From positions 59,571 to 123,570 of the forward strand of contig JAZRRG010000042.1 in assembly GCA_045650565.1 (NCBI GenBank): a DNA stretch of 64,000 nucleotides, read 5' to 3'. Below are positions 1 to 7,827 of the stretch, piece by piece. Within the stretch, counting starts at the first letter, position 1; every line of letters starts with the position of its first letter. The translations under genes were made by a program, and so were the position numbers. The stretch comes from SIG565 sp045650565. GTDB taxonomy: Bacteria > Bacillota > Clostridia > Oscillospirales > Acutalibacteraceae. Below the pieces are notes generated by a model that saw only the letters and a list, made by a program, of their open reading frames with translations, ran no database searches and was not told the DNA's origin.

Positions 1-1
1 A

Positions 2-547
2 AGCACTGAAAATGAGTGTTTAGAGTATTTAAAGAAGCGTGTCGGTATTATTGACGGTGTGTGTATCACGGGCGGCGAGCCGCTGCTCCAACCCGATTTG
101 TTAGCGTTTATTAAGAAATGCAAGGAAATCGGCGTAGATATAAAACTTGATACCAACGGTGCAATGCCCGAAAAATTAGAAAAGGTAATAAAAAGCGGAC
201 TTGTTGATTATATAGCGATGGATATTAAAGCCGCACCTAACGGATATAAAAGGGCGGTAGGCGTTGATACCGATTTTGTTGAATTTTTAAAAAGTATGGA
301 GATAATAAGAAATAGTGGAGTGCCCTATGAGTTTCGCACAACTGCGGTTAAGGGACTGCACAAACCCTCCGATTTCGAGGAAATCGCAAAGCTATTAAAA
401 AAGGATGAAAAATATTTCATCCAAAAATTCACAGATTCGGGCAATCTATTAAAGCCCGAAGGACTCGGCAGTTTTTCGGATACCGAAACCCAGCAAATCG
501 TTGAAAATGTAAAAAAATATATCCCCGGTGTTGCCACAAGGGGATAA
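2..547 (+). CDS. nrdG: Anaerobic ribonucleotide reductase activating protein (radical SAM), 5' end cut by window
   Basis: Radical SAM enzyme that uses S-adenosylmethionine and a [4Fe-4S] cluster to install the glycyl radical on NrdD. The frame is open from base 2 of the window, so the N-terminus, including the cluster-binding CxxxCxxC motif, lies outside. What is visible starts upstream of the CITGGEPLLQ stretch, the GGEP motif that contacts the SAM amino group, and continues through KLDTNG and a YIAMDIKA strand typical of the partial TIM barrel. It ends with TAA at 545-547 and nrdD starts 20 bases later, so the two are almost surely co-transcribed. The order nrdG before nrdD is the reverse of the common E. 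coli arrangement. Family assignment is firm from the motifs plus the neighbour. Confidence 0.9.
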   Translation, partial: STENECLEYLKKRVGIIDGVCITGGEPLLQPDLLAFIKKCKEIGVDIKLDTNGAMPEKLEKVIKSGLVDYIAMDIKAAPNGYKRAVGVDTDFVEFLKSMEIIRNSGVPYEFRTTAVKGLHKPSDFEEIAKLLKKDEKYFIQKFTDSGNLLKPEGLGSFSDTETQQIVENVKKYIPGVATRG

Positions 548-566
548 GATATAAGGGGTAAAAACT

Positions 567-2939
567 ATGTATAAGGTAATTAAGAGAGACGGCATACAGG
601 TAGATTTTGAAATCTCCAAAATTTCCGATGCCATCAAAAAAGCTTTCGAAGCTTGCGAGCGCAACTACAACGATAATATTATTGACTTTTTGGCGCTCAA
701 AGTAACCTCCGATTTTGAGCCGAAGGTACAAAGCGGTCTCGTAGCGGTTGAGGATATTCAGGATAGCGTTGAAACGGTGCTGGTACAAGCGGGCTATGCC
801 GATGTTTCAAAGGCATACATCCTTTACCGTAGACAGCGTGAAAAATTGCGTAATATGAAGTCGACAATTCTCGATTACAAAGAGATTGTTAATCAGTACG
901 TTAAGAATCTTGACTGGCGTGTTAAGGAAAACTCTACCGTTACCTATTCGGTAGGCGGACTTATCTTAAATAACTCGGGTGCTATTACGGCTAACTATTG
1001 GCTTTCTGAAATTTATGATGATGAAATTGCAAAGGCACATAAAAATGCCGATATTCATATTCACGACCTTTCAATGCTCACCGGTTACTGCGCCGGTTGG
1101 TCTTTAAAACAACTTATAGAGGAGGGTCTTGGCGGTGTTGGCGGTAAGATTACATCAGCCCCCGCTAAGCACTTGGCAACCCTTTGTAACCAAATGGTTA
1201 ACTTCTTAGGTATTATGCAAAACGAGTGGGCAGGCGCTCAGGCGTTCTCATCCTTTGATACCTATTTAGCCCCCTTCGTTAAGGCAGACAACCTAAGCTA
1301 TGATGCAGTTAAGAAGTGCATTGAGTCCTTTATCTACGGTGTAAACACACCTTCTCGTTGGGGTACTCAGGCACCCTTTACAAACATAACTCTTGACTGG
1401 ACAGTTCCGCACGACCTAGAGGATGAGTATGCTATCGTTGGCGGTAAGCGTATGGACTTTAAATACGGCGACTGTAAGAAGGAAATGGATATGGTTAACC
1501 GTGCCTTTATCGAGATTATGATAGAGGGCGACGCTAACGGTCGTGGTTTCCAGTATCCGATTCCGACCTATTCCATCACCAGGGACTTTGACTGGTCTGA
1601 GACCGAGAACAACAAGCTTCTCTTCGAGATGACCTCAAAATACGGAACGCCCTACTTCTCAAACTATGTAAACTCTGATATGGAGCCGAGCGATGTACGT
1701 TCAATGTGCTGTCGCCTGCGTCTTGACCTTCGTGAGCTTCGCAAAAAGTCGGGCGGCTTCTTTGGTAGCGGCGAGAGCACCGGTTCAGTAGGTGTTGTTA
1801 CCATAAATATGCCGAGAATCGCTTACTTGGCTGAGGATAAGGCAGACTTCTTCCGTCGCCTTGACCATATGCTTGATATTTCGGCTCGCTCACTTAAAAT
1901 CAAGCGTACCATTATTACAAAGCTGCTTGATGAGGGACTTTATCCCTACACCAAGCGTTATCTTGGAACCTTTAACAACCACTTCTCAACCATCGGTCTT
2001 GTTGGTATGAACGAAGCGGGTCTTAACGCTAAGTGGCTGCGCAGCGATATGACAACCAAGCAAACTCAGGAATTCACCAAGGAAGTACTCAACCATATGA
2101 GAGAGCGACTTTCCGATTATCAGGAAATGTATGGCGACCTTTACAATTTGGAAGCCACTCCTGCTGAGTCTACATCCTTCCGTCTTGCTAAGCACGACCG
2201 CAAGCACTATCCCGATATCATTTGTGCATCTGATGCAGATACACCCTACTATACCAACTCTTCACATCTACCCGTTGGTTATACCGATGATATCTTTACA
2301 GCACTTGATGTTCAGGATGAGCTGCAAACACTTTACACCTCGGGTACAGTATTCCACGCATTTATCGGTGAGAAATTGCCCGACTGGAAGGCAGCCGCTT
2401 CGATTATCCGCAAGATAGCTGAAAACTATCGCTTACCTTACTATACATTGTCTCCCACATACGCAGTATGTAAAGAGCATGGATATATTCCGGGTGAAAC
2501 ATACACTTGTCCTAAGTGCGGCAAGGAAACCGAGGTTTATAGCCGTATTACAGGTTACTACCGTCCTGTTAAGAACTGGAACGACGGTAAAGCTCAGGAG
2601 TACCGTGAGCGCAAGACCTACGATATAGCAAATTCAGTACTCACACACGAGGGACCCAAAGATGACGGCTGTGAGTGTGAGGCAAAGCCGGCCGAGAACA
2701 CCTTGGCTGACGGCATATATCTTTTTAAAACGGCAACCTGTCCCAACTGCAAGATAGCCGAAGCTTTGCTTGATAAGGCAGGTATTACCTACAATAAGGT
2801 ATTGGCGGAGCAAAATGTGGCGCTTACCGAGTCGCTCGGCATCAAACAGGCGCCCACATTGGTTAGAGTAGAAAACTCAAATGCCGAAAAATTCGCAACG
2901 GTGCCGAACATAAAGAAATTTATCAGCTCGGTTCAGTAA
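567..2939 (+). CDS. nrdD: Anaerobic (class III) ribonucleoside-triphosphate reductase with C-terminal redoxin domain
   Basis: Reduces ribonucleotides to deoxyribonucleotides by glycyl-radical chemistry in the absence of oxygen. The 790 residues read in order: an ATP-cone allosteric domain (about 1-92), the catalytic ten-stranded barrel with candidate active-site cysteines at C175 (in TGYCAGW) and C381/C382 (in SMCCRLRLD), a zinc-site CPKC at 648-651, and the glycyl-radical motif RITGY with G663 as the likely radical residue. Beyond the usual end, about residues 712-790 form a thioredoxin/glutaredoxin-like domain with a CPNC motif at 725-728. The nearby trxB could supply electrons to it, which is inference. 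Position in nrdG-nrdD-trxB supports the call. The fused redoxin is the unusual part. Confidence 0.96.
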   Translation: MYKVIKRDGIQVDFEISKISDAIKKAFEACERNYNDNIIDFLALKVTSDFEPKVQSGLVAVEDIQDSVETVLVQAGYADVSKAYILYRRQREKLRNMKSTILDYKEIVNQYVKNLDWRVKENSTVTYSVGGLILNNSGAITANYWLSEIYDDEIAKAHKNADIHIHDLSMLTGYCAGWSLKQLIEEGLGGVGGKITSAPAKHLATLCNQMVNFLGIMQNEWAGAQAFSSFDTYLAPFVKADNLSYDAVKKCIESFIYGVNTPSRWGTQAPFTNITLDWTVPHDLEDEYAIVGGKRMDFKYGDCKKEMDMVNRAFIEIMIEGDANGRGFQYPIPTYSITRDFDWSETENNKLLFEMTSKYGTPYFSNYVNSDMEPSDVRSMCCRLRLDLRELRKKSGGFFGSGESTGSVGVVTINMPRIAYLAEDKADFFRRLDHMLDISARSLKIKRTIITKLLDEGLYPYTKRYLGTFNNHFSTIGLVGMNEAGLNAKWLRSDMTTKQTQEFTKEVLNHMRERLSDYQEMYGDLYNLEATPAESTSFRLAKHDRKHYPDIICASDADTPYYTNSSHLPVGYTDDIFTALDVQDELQTLYTSGTVFHAFIGEKLPDWKAAASIIRKIAENYRLPYYTLSPTYAVCKEHGYIPGETYTCPKCGKETEVYSRITGYYRPVKNWNDGKAQEYRERKTYDIANSVLTHEGPKDDGCECEAKPAENTLADGIYLFKTATCPNCKIAEALLDKAGITYNKVLAEQNVALTESLGIKQAPTLVRVENSNAEKFATVPNIKKFISSVQ

Positions 2940-2950
2940 ATGCATAAATA

Positions 2951-2978
2951 CGGGGCGGCAAAACCGCCCCGTATCTTT
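2951..2978 (+). terminator. GC-rich hairpin after nrdD
   Basis: CGGGGCGG, loop CAAAA, CCGCCCCG, followed by a weak T tract (TATCTTTT). The stem is strong but the tail is poor, so some read-through into trxB, whose ribosome binding site begins at once downstream, is likely. Confidence 0.6.
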
Positions 2979-2991
2979 TGAGGTGAAAACA

Positions 2992-3903
2992 ATGTATGAT
3001 ATTATTGTAATAGGCGCAGGTCCTGCGGGACTTACCGCCGCCATTTATGCCAAAAGAGCCAACAAGAATGTGCTCATTCTTGAAAAGAACGGCTTTGGCG
3101 GACAAATAACATCCTCACCAAAGGTTGAAAATTATCCCGGCTTTGAGAGTGTCAGTGGCAGTGAGCTGGCCGACAGTATTGTGTCACAGGTATTAGCACA
3201 GGGTGCCGATGTCGAAATAGAAAAGGTAATAGAAATAAAGGATAACAGCAAAACAAAAACCGTTGTAACCGAGGAGGGTAACGAGTATGAGTGCCTGTCG
3301 GTTATAATTGCGGGTGGAGCGAAACACCGCCATTTAGGACTGCCGAATGAAGAAAAGTTCATAGGTGAGGGCATATCCTTTTGTGCGGTTTGTGACGGTG
3401 CTTTTTATGATAATAAAACGGTAGCGCTGATAGGCGGAGGAAACTCGGCACTGCAGGAGGCAATACTGTTGTGTGAGACCTGCAAAAAGGTTTATGTTGT
3501 TCAAAATCTTGATTACCTAACAGGAGAAGAACGCCTACAGGAAATTTTGCGTAGTAGAGGAAATGCCGAAATTATAACGGGAGCCGTAGTATGTAGCTTA
3601 TCAGACGGAGAGAAGCTATCCCACATTATAATCAAGAAAACCGAGACGGGCGAGGAAATAAAGCTTGAAATTGACGGTATGTTTGTAGCAATCGGTCTTG
3701 AGCCCGAGAACGATAACTTTAAAAATGTAGCCGACCTTGATAAATTTGGTTATATTGATACAGATGAAACCTGTGCTACCAGAACACCCGGCGTGTTCGT
3801 AGCGGGTGACTGCCGTAAAAAAGCGGTTCGCCAGGTAGCAACCGCCGTAGCCGACGGTGCCGTAGCCGCAATATCGGCATGTAGATATATTGATGCATTA
3901 TAA
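2992..3903 (+). CDS. trxB: Thioredoxin reductase-like FAD/NAD(P)H oxidoreductase
   Basis: Flavoprotein that passes electrons from NADPH (or another donor) to thioredoxin-type proteins. The N-terminal Rossmann motif IGAGPAG binds FAD, the second nucleotide motif IGGGNSA lies mid-protein, and the redox pair CAVC is at residues 131-134. The C-terminal GDC motif (VFVAGDCR) closes the FAD site. I chose ATG 2992 because GAGGTG at 2980-2985 sits at ribosome-binding distance; an in-frame GTG at 2983 lies inside that site. At 303 residues it is the normal length. It follows nrdD after a hairpin, so it may serve the redoxin domain fused to NrdD; that link is inference. No thioredoxin gene is adjacent. 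Confidence 0.93.
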   Translation: MYDIIVIGAGPAGLTAAIYAKRANKNVLILEKNGFGGQITSSPKVENYPGFESVSGSELADSIVSQVLAQGADVEIEKVIEIKDNSKTKTVVTEEGNEYECLSVIIAGGAKHRHLGLPNEEKFIGEGISFCAVCDGAFYDNKTVALIGGGNSALQEAILLCETCKKVYVVQNLDYLTGEERLQEILRSRGNAEIITGAVVCSLSDGEKLSHIIIKKTETGEEIKLEIDGMFVAIGLEPENDNFKNVADLDKFGYIDTDETCATRTPGVFVAGDCRKKAVRQVATAVADGAVAAISACRYIDAL

Positions 3904-3912
3904 AACATAAAA

Positions 3913-3944
3913 AACAACCTACCAAATTTGGTGGGTTGTTCTCT
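3913..3944 (+). terminator. Intrinsic terminator after trxB
   Basis: AACAACCTACC pairs with GGTGGGTTGTT around an AAATTT loop, followed by CTCTT. It ends the nrdG-nrdD-trxB unit. Confidence 0.7.
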
Positions 3945-3996
3945 TATCTATATATAGAGTATAATGTAGTGAGTATCCTCGTTTGTAGTGACACTT

Positions 3997-4042
3997 AATA
4001 TAAAGAACACCGCAGAAAAAATTCTGCGGTGTTCTTTATATT
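3997..4042 (-). terminator. Long hairpin terminating the minus-strand murD operon
   Basis: A near-perfect inverted repeat of about 21 bp, whose inner arms are CACCGCAGAA and TTCTGCGGTG, around an A-rich loop just past the stop of the 4052-4726 gene. Its symmetry could let it act on both strands. Confidence 0.7.
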
Positions 4043-4051
4043 GTAATATTT

Positions 4052-4726
4052 TTAATCCAATAGATAAATTCCCGTATCAAGTACGGCGAATTCGTAGCCG
4101 TCGTTTTTAATAAAGCGGTAAACGGGGGAATCAAATTGGCGGTAAATTTCCGCCGCATAGGTATTAAGACTAACCTTTACAATGGTGTTGCTACCGCTGT
4201 TACAAACGTAAATATCATGGTCATCGACAAATAAATCAACCGGCTTATCAAAGGGGGAAGCAGCGCCTCCGCCAATGCGTAGCTCCTCTTTCATAGTCAT
4301 CAAGTTCATACGGGTCAGCACCGATGCCTCCTTAAAGCAGGTCCAAAGTGAGCGATTGCTCACAGCGATTCCGCTTGGTGGGTTACCACGGTAGGCAAGA
4401 GTACCACACCATACACATTCCCCGTCAACATCCATAAGCTTACCCTCGCCATCTCGCTCCAATATAAAGTGTTTGCCCGAGGATAGCGCCAAGGAGCGAC
4501 TCGTAACGTGGTTTTTTATGTGGCGTAAAAAAGTTTTATCATTACTTCCAAATTTAGAAAGGGTATAAAGACTGCGCAAGGCAAGTGTCACCTTACCATC
4601 AGCAAAGGTAACCATTTTGTAGGTTATATCAACAGTGGCAGAATCTTTCCCACTGATGTAGGCAAAAATCAGTCCGTTTTCAACCGGTACAACATCTACA
4701 ACCGTTCCCGAAAACAAGGTTTTCAT
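4052..4726 (-). CDS. Conserved-looking protein of unknown function, possibly beta-propeller-like
   Basis: I do not recognise the family. The 224 residues are rich in short beta-type segments with repeated turns such as DGKVTLALRSLYTL, DVDGECVWCGT and DHDIYVCNSGSNTIVKVSL; the last resembles a single NHL/propeller blade (GSNTIVKV). There is no signal peptide and no membrane segment, so it is probably cytoplasmic. It starts one base after the stop of the methionine-gamma-lyase-like gene and is the last gene of the murD operon, so it is certainly co-expressed with it. A substrate-binding or scaffold role beside the PLP enzyme is possible, but nothing in the sequence shows it. Start ATG 4726 is preceded by an AAAGGGGAAAAG purine stretch. 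Confidence 0.75.
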   Translation of the reverse strand: MKTLFSGTVVDVVPVENGLIFAYISGKDSATVDITYKMVTFADGKVTLALRSLYTLSKFGSNDKTFLRHIKNHVTSRSLALSSGKHFILERDGEGKLMDVDGECVWCGTLAYRGNPPSGIAVSNRSLWTCFKEASVLTRMNLMTMKEELRIGGGAASPFDKPVDLFVDDHDIYVCNSGSNTIVKVSLNTYAAEIYRQFDSPVYRFIKNDGYEFAVLDTGIYLLD

Positions 4727-4727
4727 A

Positions 4728-6005
4728 TTACTTTTCCCCTTTCTTTAAATTCATTACCCTTTGAGCCGCCGATAAAATCCCTATTTCGCCCGAGTGGAAG
4801 TTAAGACCACCCTGAAGCCAAACGGCAAACGGCTCACGAAGCGGAGCATCGGCCGATAATTCTATTGAGGCACCGAGGGTGAAAGCACCCGCTGCCATAA
4901 TAACTTCACTGTCATAACCCGGCATTGGGGCAGGGTAGGGCGTAGCCAAGGAATCGATTGGAGAGCCCGACTGCAAGCCCTGACAAAACGCAATAAGCGT
5001 TTCGGAATTTTTAAGTAATATTGTTTGTATAATATCGGCACGCTGCTCGTTGTATGCGGGCAGAGGAGTATAGCCCATTAAGCCAAACAGTTTTGCGGCA
5101 AAAACGGCGGTTTTTAGCGCTTCACCAACAACGTGTGGAGCCGAAAAAAGTCCCATATACAACTCTCGCAGGTGACCGAGTGAAGCACCAACTTCACGTC
5201 CGACACCGGGGGCAGTTAAACGATAAGCGCATTTTTCAACCAAATCGCTTCGACCTGCAATATATCCGCCCGTAGGCGCAATGCCGCCGCCCGGATTTTT
5301 AATGAGTGAGCCCGCAATTATATCGGCGCCAACCTCACACGGCTCGGTGGCTTCCACAAACTCACCGTAGCAGTTATCTACCATAATAATGGTATCGGGT
5401 GAAGCTTCACGAACAGCACGGCACAGCTCTCCGATTTTAGCAACCGATAAGCTCGGCCTTAAGCTGTAACCCTTTGAGCGCTGTATGTACGCCATTTTGT
5501 ATTTTTGCTCTTTAAGAGCTATTTTTATGGCATCAATATCGGGTGTTCCATCGTTTTTTAAATCAACCTGATTATATTCTACGCCAAAGTCCTTAAGGGA
5601 ACCATCGGTATGCTTATCAATTCCCAAAACACCAATGAGTGTATCATACGGTCTGCCCGTTAGGCAAAGCATTTTGTCGCCCGGTCGGAGCAGCCCGAAA
5701 AGCGCCACCGTTAAGGTATGGGTACCCGATACAAAGTTGTGGCGGATAAGGGCGTCCTCAGCGCCCATACAGTCGGCAAAAACCCGTTCTAACATATCTC
5801 TGCCGCTGTCATCATAGCCATAACCCGTAGAAATGCCCAAATGCGACTCGCTAACACCGTTTTTCACAAAAGCCGACAAAACCTTTTGCTGATTATAACG
5901 GGTGACAGAATCGATTTTTTGGAAAATTTCTCGGCACTCGGACGTTGCCTTGTCGCTGAGTTTTATAAGCTCATCATCAAATTTAAAAAAATTCAAGTTA
6001 TTCAT
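4728..6005 (-). CDS. Methionine gamma-lyase family (aluminium-resistance/YnbB-like) PLP enzyme
   Basis: Fold-type I pyridoxal-phosphate enzyme of the family historically called aluminium resistance protein and now grouped with methionine gamma-lyases; the true substrate in Firmicutes is poorly established. The 425 residues show the PLP-phosphate region FVSGTHTLTVALFGLL (about 90-105), the aspartate that contacts the pyridine ring in IIMVDNCYGEF (D209), and the Schiff-base lysine K235 in AGSLIKNPGGGIAPTGGYIAG-type context, the family's signature. Full length for the family. It sits between a GNAT gene and a propeller-like gene. An inverted-repeat element lies directly upstream in the 67-base gap before it, so some of its expression may be affected by that insertion. 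Confidence 0.88.
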   Translation of the reverse strand: MNNLNFFKFDDELIKLSDKATSECREIFQKIDSVTRYNQQKVLSAFVKNGVSESHLGISTGYGYDDSGRDMLERVFADCMGAEDALIRHNFVSGTHTLTVALFGLLRPGDKMLCLTGRPYDTLIGVLGIDKHTDGSLKDFGVEYNQVDLKNDGTPDIDAIKIALKEQKYKMAYIQRSKGYSLRPSLSVAKIGELCRAVREASPDTIIMVDNCYGEFVEATEPCEVGADIIAGSLIKNPGGGIAPTGGYIAGRSDLVEKCAYRLTAPGVGREVGASLGHLRELYMGLFSAPHVVGEALKTAVFAAKLFGLMGYTPLPAYNEQRADIIQTILLKNSETLIAFCQGLQSGSPIDSLATPYPAPMPGYDSEVIMAAGAFTLGASIELSADAPLREPFAVWLQGGLNFHSGEIGILSAAQRVMNLKKGEK

Positions 6006-6011
6006 CTTCCT

Positions 6012-6117
6012 TTAGCCAAAGCATTCAAACCCGAATCAGATTTTGGGATAAGGATTTTACGCTGTGGCTTTGTTAAAATACTCGCAAATCCGTCAGGATT
6101 TGCTGTGTTTTGGCTAA
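6012..6117. repeat. MITE-like inverted-repeat element, short copy
   Basis: Bounded by TTAGCCAAA on the left and TTTGGCTAA on the right. Bases 6013-6090 are identical over 78 bp, in opposite orientation, to 27414-27491. The right third differs and holds its own hairpin, GCAAATCC-GTCA-GGATTTGC (6085-6104). The copy overlaps the last codons of the GNAT gene and fills the gap before the PLP enzyme gene. No protein is encoded in it, so any movement would need a transposase elsewhere. Confidence 0.8.
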
Positions 6118-6816
6118 TGTACAGTATGCTACCTTTGATTCAACCGTAAATCCGTTTTTTTCATAAAACGGAACATTTTTATACTCGGCGCAAATGTAAA
6201 CCTCTCGGTGTTTTACTATTTCGAGCAAACGGTTAAGCGTTGCCGTGCCAAGACCTGAGAGGCGGTTATCGCTCTCTACCGCAATTCCCGCAAGGGTTGC
6301 AAAGCTTTCGTTAAAAAGTATAACCCCCGCCGAATATTTACTCGTTACATATCCCGCTGTGCCACGCCTTATGCGGTGGGACATATCGGCAATAAAGCCC
6401 TGCTTGTCCCCTACGGGAAGGTGCTTTGATAAAACAGAATAAACCTTATCGAGTCCCTCATAGGTGTTTTCAATTTTTTGTGTTGTGTCAAAGTCATGGG
6501 ACTTGTAGAGAGATGCGCACTGCAAAGTAACATCGAGTCCCAAGCTGTTTGCCGTTTGCAAATCGGTGAAAATATTTGTTGGAGATACGGCATTTATAAA
6601 GGAGCGGAGCTCCTCGGTATCGCCTGCGCTTCGGCAAATAATCATATTTGAGTCAATTAAAGAGATAAGCGCCGTCACATTTTGATTTCCATCCCGTTGC
6701 ACCCAAAAAAGCGCAATTTTTGGGTAATCGCAATAGGCGGCATATAGGCACATAAGCCGAACGTAAGCCACATTGCGTACATTTATATCGGGTAGAGTTT
6801 TACTGAGTGTAATCAA
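6073..6816 (-). CDS. GNAT-type N-acetyltransferase-like protein whose C-terminus is encoded by a repeat
   Basis: Putative acyl-CoA-dependent N-acetyltransferase of unknown substrate. Of 247 residues, about 130-235 carry the GNAT pattern: a SAGVILFNESFATLAGIAV strand, the acetyl-CoA loop region LSGLGTATLNRLLEIV, and the closing PFYEKNGFTVESK motif. The first half is weakly recognisable. The TTG start at 6816 directly follows the TAA of the upstream M42 gene, with GGGGGAAC as ribosome binding site, so the two are translationally linked. The last residues (LAKTQQILTDLRVF) are encoded by the inverted-repeat element at 6012-6117, meaning the original stop was probably replaced by the insertion. 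The GNAT motif ends before that tail, so activity may be intact. Confidence 0.78.
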   Translation of the reverse strand: MITLSKTLPDINVRNVAYVRLMCLYAAYCDYPKIALFWVQRDGNQNVTALISLIDSNMIICRSAGDTEELRSFINAVSPTNIFTDLQTANSLGLDVTLQCASLYKSHDFDTTQKIENTYEGLDKVYSVLSKHLPVGDKQGFIADMSHRIRRGTAGYVTSKYSAGVILFNESFATLAGIAVESDNRLSGLGTATLNRLLEIVKHREVYICAEYKNVPFYEKNGFTVESKVAYCTLAKTQQILTDLRVF

Positions 6817-7827
6817 TTAAAGTTCCCCCGAGCAAATTTTATTTATCATATATTCCGTAAGCTTTTTTGCGTTTTCAATATCACTTATATCACATATACT
6901 CGAGGGCGTATGGATATAGCGGCAAGGAACCGATATAGCAAGGGTTCTGACACCCTCTCGGCTTAAATGAATTTCACTTGAGTTGTTTCCACCCGCAACC
7001 GCCTGTTTTACTTGGCAGGGAACACCCGAATTTATAGCCGCATTAAACAGCGTACGGTCATACACAGCACCTTTGTCCATAAAGGAAACGGCAGGACCTT
7101 TGCCAAGGTAACAAACCTTGTTGCAGTCCTCCACCGAGTCAATATCGGCGGCGGTGGTGGCTTCAAGCACTATGGCGGTCTCGGGGTTTACGGTATAGGC
7201 GGCGGTTTTAGCACCACGGCAACCGATTTCCTCGCCAACGGTAAAGGTGGCATAAAAATCATACTGGCTTTCCTGCTTTAAAAGCTCGGTTAGTATAAAG
7301 CAGCCAACCCTATCATCTATTGCCTTGGCTTTTATGCGAGTATCATCTAATTTAGCAAACTCACTAACGATAATACCGCCGTCGCCTATGTTTATAAGCT
7401 CCTCTGCTTCGGCACGAGAGGAACAACCGATATCTATATAAAGGTCATCGACTTTGGGGCATTTTTTACCCTCGTCGCCCTCGGTTAAATGTATTGGCTT
7501 GCAACCAATAACACCAAATACCGAGTCGTTAATTAAACACAAGCGGCAAAGCAAAACACTCGGTTTTATTCCGCCGAGCACGTGAAATTTTAAAAAACCG
7601 TCACTCGTTATGGCAGAAATGATTACCCCAACCTCATCCAAGTGGGCATCAATCATCAGCTTTGTGTGGGAGGGAAGTTTACCCTTTTTGTAGGCGATAA
7701 TGTTGCCGTTTTTATCGGTGGTGCACTCGCAAAAGGGTGAAATTTCTTCCAAAATCTGCTCTCTGACAGTTTTTTCAAAGCCCGAGGGGGAATTTGCTTG
7801 ACAAAGCTTTTCTAAAGATTTAAGCAT
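6817..7827 (-). CDS. M42-family metallopeptidase (second of tandem pair)
   Basis: Dinuclear zinc or cobalt aminopeptidase of the M42 (glutamyl aminopeptidase/FrvX/endoglucanase-M) family, which trims peptides from the N-terminus in the cytoplasm, usually as a large tetrahedral oligomer. In 336 residues the metal ligands are visible: DAHLDEVG (His and Asp), KAIDDRVGC (bridging Asp), GEEIGCRGAKTA (catalytic and ligand Glu pair), and a late HTPSS histidine. The apical domain lies between. It overlaps the upstream M42 gene by eight bases and is followed immediately by the GNAT gene, so this is a tightly packed operon. Substrate not inferable. Confidence 0.92.
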   Translation of the reverse strand: MLKSLEKLCQANSPSGFEKTVREQILEEISPFCECTTDKNGNIIAYKKGKLPSHTKLMIDAHLDEVGVIISAITSDGFLKFHVLGGIKPSVLLCRLCLINDSVFGVIGCKPIHLTEGDEGKKCPKVDDLYIDIGCSSRAEAEELINIGDGGIIVSEFAKLDDTRIKAKAIDDRVGCFILTELLKQESQYDFYATFTVGEEIGCRGAKTAAYTVNPETAIVLEATTAADIDSVEDCNKVCYLGKGPAVSFMDKGAVYDRTLFNAAINSGVPCQVKQAVAGGNNSSEIHLSREGVRTLAISVPCRYIHTPSSICDISDIENAKKLTEYMINKICSGEL

